Of a DNA stretch of 64,000 nucleotides, positions 60,001-64,000 are shown piece after piece; within the stretch, counting starts at the first letter, position 1, and each line of letters opens with the position of its first letter. Position numbers and translations under genes: made by a program. The stretch is from Ricinus communis. Its lineage: Eukaryota; Streptophyta; Magnoliopsida; Malpighiales; Euphorbiaceae. Where the stretch lies: NCBI RefSeq assembly GCF_019578655.1, contig NC_063259.1, forward strand, positions 24,787,277 to 24,851,276, in the 5' to 3' direction. The notes beneath the pieces were generated by a model. It had not been told where the DNA came from and searched no databases. It saw nothing but the letters and a program-made list of their open reading frames with translations.

Positions 60001-63000
60001 TCACTTTCCAGTCTCTTAGTCAATACTTTTGTAATCGCTTCACTAAGATTTCCGTAGTTTACCATGGAAGATTGAAGTTGTTATTATTTGCTGAAGATTG
60101 ATGATAAAATGACCAAAAATGGAGAAGCATTTTTTGAATATACAAGGCAAACAATTTAGTTACATGATTGATTGTCTTGGACATGGATGCTGTAAAATTG
60201 GTGTTATAACTTTCAAAGCAACTATTGCATTATATGTAAGTAAACAATCAAGTTGCATGATTGTCTTGGACATGGATGCTGTAAAATTGGTGTCATAACT
60301 TTCAAAGCACAACTATTGCATTATACGTAATCTAAATAGATTCAAATTTTAGGCTGTAAGAGGCCAAAGTAAATTAGTGACAATAGAATTTTCTTCCAGG
60401 AGGTATTGTAATAAATATTATTTTCAAGGCAAAACAATGTCTAATAACCCTTCTTCTTTCAATGAAGCTAGGGTGGTTGTTTTTACATTAGTATACACCT
60501 ATTCTTTTTCTTGCCTTTCCTTCTTCTGGTTGTCGTTCTGGAAGGCTGCTGTTACTGTAATAATCTGCTTAATCTTCGTTCTTTTTTTTTCCCTTATCAG
60601 GAAAGGAAACAAACTGCATGTGTTCATCGTGTTTCTATTTCTTATAATATTTTTCAGATTGAGATTAAGGAGCTGGATGATTTTGCTCAAGCTGCTTTTC
60701 ATGGATACAAATCCCTGAACCGTATCCAGAGCCGAATATTTCAAACTGTTTATTATACTAATGAGAATATACTTGTGAGTCTTCTATTCTGCAGTTCCAC
60801 TAGCATTTCACTCTATTGGTGAAGAGTTTTGATTACATTGCTGGTTGATAGAATTATACTCTTGTGTTGCTGTGTAAACATCGACTCATTGGTTTCAACT
60901 ACAGTCTATAGTTGATGAATCCATATTTATTTAGTTAGATCTATATCTTTCCCTTGGTATGCATCCACTACCAAGCAGTAGGCTGTATTTGCATCTTTGT
61001 CAAGCTTCAAATATAGTCTTTTACATACTCATTTTATACTATCCAAGCAAACATAAAAAAGATAGTGCTTGTAAATAATTGAGTCTGAGAAGAAAAGGAA
61101 AGAGATGAGGGATGGCATAATTTGAGCACCACTTGCATCGGATGTGGTTCAATAGCAGTGAGAGAGAAGCATCTACAAATACAGATATTTGCTACTAAGT
61201 TTGAAAATCCTGGTGGATTTATAGCATTTTTGAACTTGGGGATATTAAGTTTCTTGGTTGAATTTGTTATTGCTGATAGTGAAATTTTTCGAGTTAAACT
61301 GTTTATGAACACGCAGCAGTGCTGATCAACCATATGTACTTTTGCAGGTTTGTGCGCCAACAGGAGCTGGCAAAACAAATATAGCCATGATATCTATTTT
61401 GCATGAGGTACGCAGTAAGTGGGCTTTGTTATGTTTCTTCCTTGAGATGGATCTTCTCTTAAATGAGATGAGATGGAGTGAATGTTCTTCTCATGGTTGG
61501 GTAAATATGATCTACAGTATTAATAGAATTTCAATAATTGAATTCAAAATTAATGGTTGACATGTGGTTATCCAATATATGATTACTCGTTATCCAAAAT
61601 TTAAAGTCACCTACTAAGGGCTTGTGGGATTGTCGTTTGGCGTTCAGAAATGCAGGTTTAATTTGGTTGATTTATTTTTTAGAACTTTTTATTTATAAGC
61701 TGTTGTTGGCAATCATGCTTTTGGAAAAGCCATTAGTTTACCTACTTATTTCGAAAAGCATTTTTAAACTCAAGAGAAGGTTCTTCTTTAAGATAAAAAA
61801 GCAGGTTCCGCCACAACAATCATAAATGGGGCCTAATAGTGTAACATAATTCATTATGAATTGAATGATGGAGATCATTGAAACATGAAGCCATGCCTTT
61901 ACAAACTTGAAAGGTTCCAATCCAGGATGAAATGGATGAACTGATAATCTAAGTTATTGAGATGTTTTGACTTCTTCTCATGCGCTAGAAACACCTTTCT
62001 GACTATAAGCTTTTGGCTGTATTATAGTTTATTGGTGGTATTGTTGGTATTAATTCTCGAGTTTCTTTTCTTGTATGCACAGGCAATGTTGTCAGTCTTG
62101 CTTATATAGTATGAGTAGTTGAATATAGAAATTAGTTCATAATGGTGCATGATGTCATATTTTAGTAAATTATTGGGCTAATGGGTTTTTGCCCTCTCCC
62201 CAGATTGGACAACACTTCAGGGATGGTTACTTGCACAAAGATGAATTCAAGATAGTTTATGTTGCTCCTATGAAGGTATACCCGCCCATCAACTGCTTTG
62301 CACCCTTGCCCTCATTTCTCTCTCTCCTCCCAGGTCTTTCCCTCTATTTTTCAGCGAGCTTGGGTAGGACAAACTGCTTATTTCTTGTAATTTTCTCCCT
62401 AGGCATTAGCTGCGGAGGTCACATCAACATTTAGTCATCGTTTATCTCCGCTGAATATGGTTGTGAGAGAACTTACAGGGGACATGCAGCTGTCTAAGAA
62501 TGAACTTGAAGAAACTCAGGTTGCATATTTTACCCCTTGTTATGCATTTATAACATGCACTGGCTGATTGGCAGCATGTATACCATGTTCCAGAGTCTAG
62601 AGGTAATGGTTTCCCTCTTTTAATTTTTGAATTAGATGATAGTCACAACACCTGAGAAATGGGATGTCATTACTCGTAAAAGCAGTGACATGTCGCTTTC
62701 CATGTTGGTGAAGCTCCTAATTATTGATGAAGTGCATCTTTTAAATGATGATAGAGGCCCTGTGATAGAGGCACTTGTTGCAAGGACACTGCGCCAGGTA
62801 AATTCTTCTTGAATCAGCATTTTGGTAACTGTTAAACAGTACTTGGTGTAGCCACTGAGAAGTACTTATTACAGATAAGTATGTTTTCCGTCAATGTAGC
62901 CATAGTTTCACTCTTTCTCCTTGATGAAAGATAAGCATTTGCCTATGTTTAATCGCAGTTGCTGTAAAATGTATTTGTCAGGATATGCATTAGGTTTGAG

Positions 63001-64000
63001 TCAACTGTTCTGGTTGTAGAACCTTTGCAATTAAATCTTACCTATATATGTGAGTTGTTGCAAAATTACGTGTTTTTTTTCTGTACTTTCTTCTGTTCTC
63101 GTGTGACAGGTGGAATCAACACAGATGATGATACGCATTGTGGGACTTTCGGCCACTTTACCCAATTACTTGGAGGTTTTTGTCCAATACAAATTACATT
63201 TTATTATCTCATTTAACTAAATTTCCCTAGTTTTGGTTAATGTATTCTTGAATTTTTCTAGGTTGCTCAATTTCTTAGGGTGAATCCGGAGGCTGGCCTC
63301 TTCTTCTTTGACTCTAGTTATCGTCCCGTGCCTCTTGCACAACAGTATATTGGAATCAGTGAGCAGAACTTTGCAGCCCGCAATGACTTGTTGAATGATA
63401 TATGTTACAAGAAGGTATCGATGATGGAAAAGATTTCTTAGTGAAGAATCTTTTTTTTTTTTTCCATGGTGGCTTTTTCCCCCTTTTTAATGAAAGTAAT
63501 GTTGCTCTGAGTTGGAAACTGAGGGGGCAAACGGTACATTTTGTTCTAGGTTGTTGATTCACTGAGACAAGGTCATCAAGTTATGGTTTTTGTTCACTCG
63601 CGAAAGGATACGGCAAAAACAGCTGATAAACTTGTATGGTTATTGGCAGGCTTCCTAAATTTGATAATAACATGTGCTATTTGTCATAGCTGTTGCTTGT
63701 AAATTATGTTGAATTTTCATGACAAACAGGTTGAGCTTGCTCGAAACTATGATGATTTGGAGCTCTTTAAAAATGATGCCCATCCACAGTTTTCCTTAGT
63801 TAAGGTAACAAGGCCGTCCTCCTTTATGAAGACTCAGGGCTAAGCCTGATATGGCTGTCACATTGAAGTAACTCATGTTTTTTGATATCATTACCTTCCA
63901 AATTGATGCATTTCAGAAAGAGGTTGTTAAGTCCAGAAACAAAGATGTTGTTCAACTTTTTGAATCAGCTGTTGGCATTCATCATGCTGGGATGTTACGT
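57022..64000 (+). CDS. DExH14: Ski2-like DExH helicase, ASCC3/Slh1 type (5' part)
   Basis: Large RNA helicase of the Brr2/Slh1 group; in yeast and animals it splits collided ribosomes in ribosome quality control. Exons in the window: 57022-57134, 57333-57394, 57480-57654, 57949-58399, 58500-58565, 59039-59143, 59241-59543, 60658-60774, 61348-61407, 62204-62275, 62403-62519, 62636-62797, 63110-63175, 63262-63414, 63550-63633, 63730-63804 and 63917-64000. They give 755 residues, still open. The N-terminal 400 or so residues lack catalytic motifs. Walker A is at 467-474 (APTGAGKT), motif Ib region TTPEKWD at 551-557, DEVH at 578-581, SAT at 615-617 and VHSRKD at about 685-692. The window cuts it before motif VI; the family normally has a second helicase cassette. 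Arabidopsis At5g61140 is the homologue I recall. Confidence 0.95.
60150..60330. repeat. Tandem duplication of about 90 bp in a DExH14 intron
   Basis: Copies at about 60150-60240 and 60244-60330 share GATTGTCTTGGACATGGATG, CTGTAAAATTGGTGT and ATAACTTTCAAAGCA with a few substitutions and small indels. They lie in the intron between 59543 and 60658. No role is evident. Confidence 0.85.

Overview
The window is nuclear DNA of a flowering plant, almost certainly a eudicot. It is AT-rich. The genes have many short exons with GT/AG introns, plant-specific families are present (a callose-binding X8 protein, AIPP2-like PHD proteins, an HDA5-type deacetylase), and a Ty1/copia element and a Mutator-like element are inserted. 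I cannot name the species. I assembled the exons by hand from splice sites, reading phase and recalled Arabidopsis homologues; every exon chain closes in frame.

Layout. 1-2808: intergenic DNA with no supported gene. 2809-6625 (-): phosphoserine phosphatase, the last step of plastid serine synthesis, with a probable leader intron reaching about 7.2 kb. 9033-13811 (+): mitochondrial carrier. 14939-17453 (+): J-protein with two U1-type zinc fingers, similar to the ribosome-biogenesis factor JJJ1/DNAJC21. 18220-23569 (-): class II histone deacetylase of the HDA5 type. 24339-34507 (-): AIPP2-like PHD gene interrupted near its 3' end by a Ty1/copia retrotransposon (24614-29617, 5-bp target duplication). 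36582-40241 (-): tandem paralogue of that PHD gene, intact. 41291-45920 (-): GPI-anchored plasmodesmata callose-binding protein with a 3.5-kb intron. 46643-52066: decayed Mutator-like element with about 280-bp inverted ends and a 9-bp target duplication. 52067-57021: AT-rich intergenic DNA ending in a G-box/bZIP-motif-rich promoter. 57022-64000 (+): first 755 codons of an ASCC3/Slh1-type Ski2-like helicase (DExH14), cut by the window edge.

How the genes fit together. They are ordinary housekeeping and chromatin genes, not one pathway. HDA5, the PHD genes, the callose-binding protein and the helicase follow the order I recall for Arabidopsis At5g61060-At5g61140. The phosphatase and callose-binding genes recall At1g18640-50, and the carrier and J-protein genes At1g74240-50. 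The window thus looks like a less fractionated version of blocks split by ancient polyploidy in Arabidopsis.

I found no evidence of a wholly new system. The most notable points are the copia insertion that truncates one PHD paralogue (with three in-frame stops beyond the insertion), a 37-bp tandem duplication that doubles a splice donor in the other paralogue, the deacetylase fused to a possible cyclotransferase-like tail, and a possible zinc-finger relic inside the Mutator-like element.
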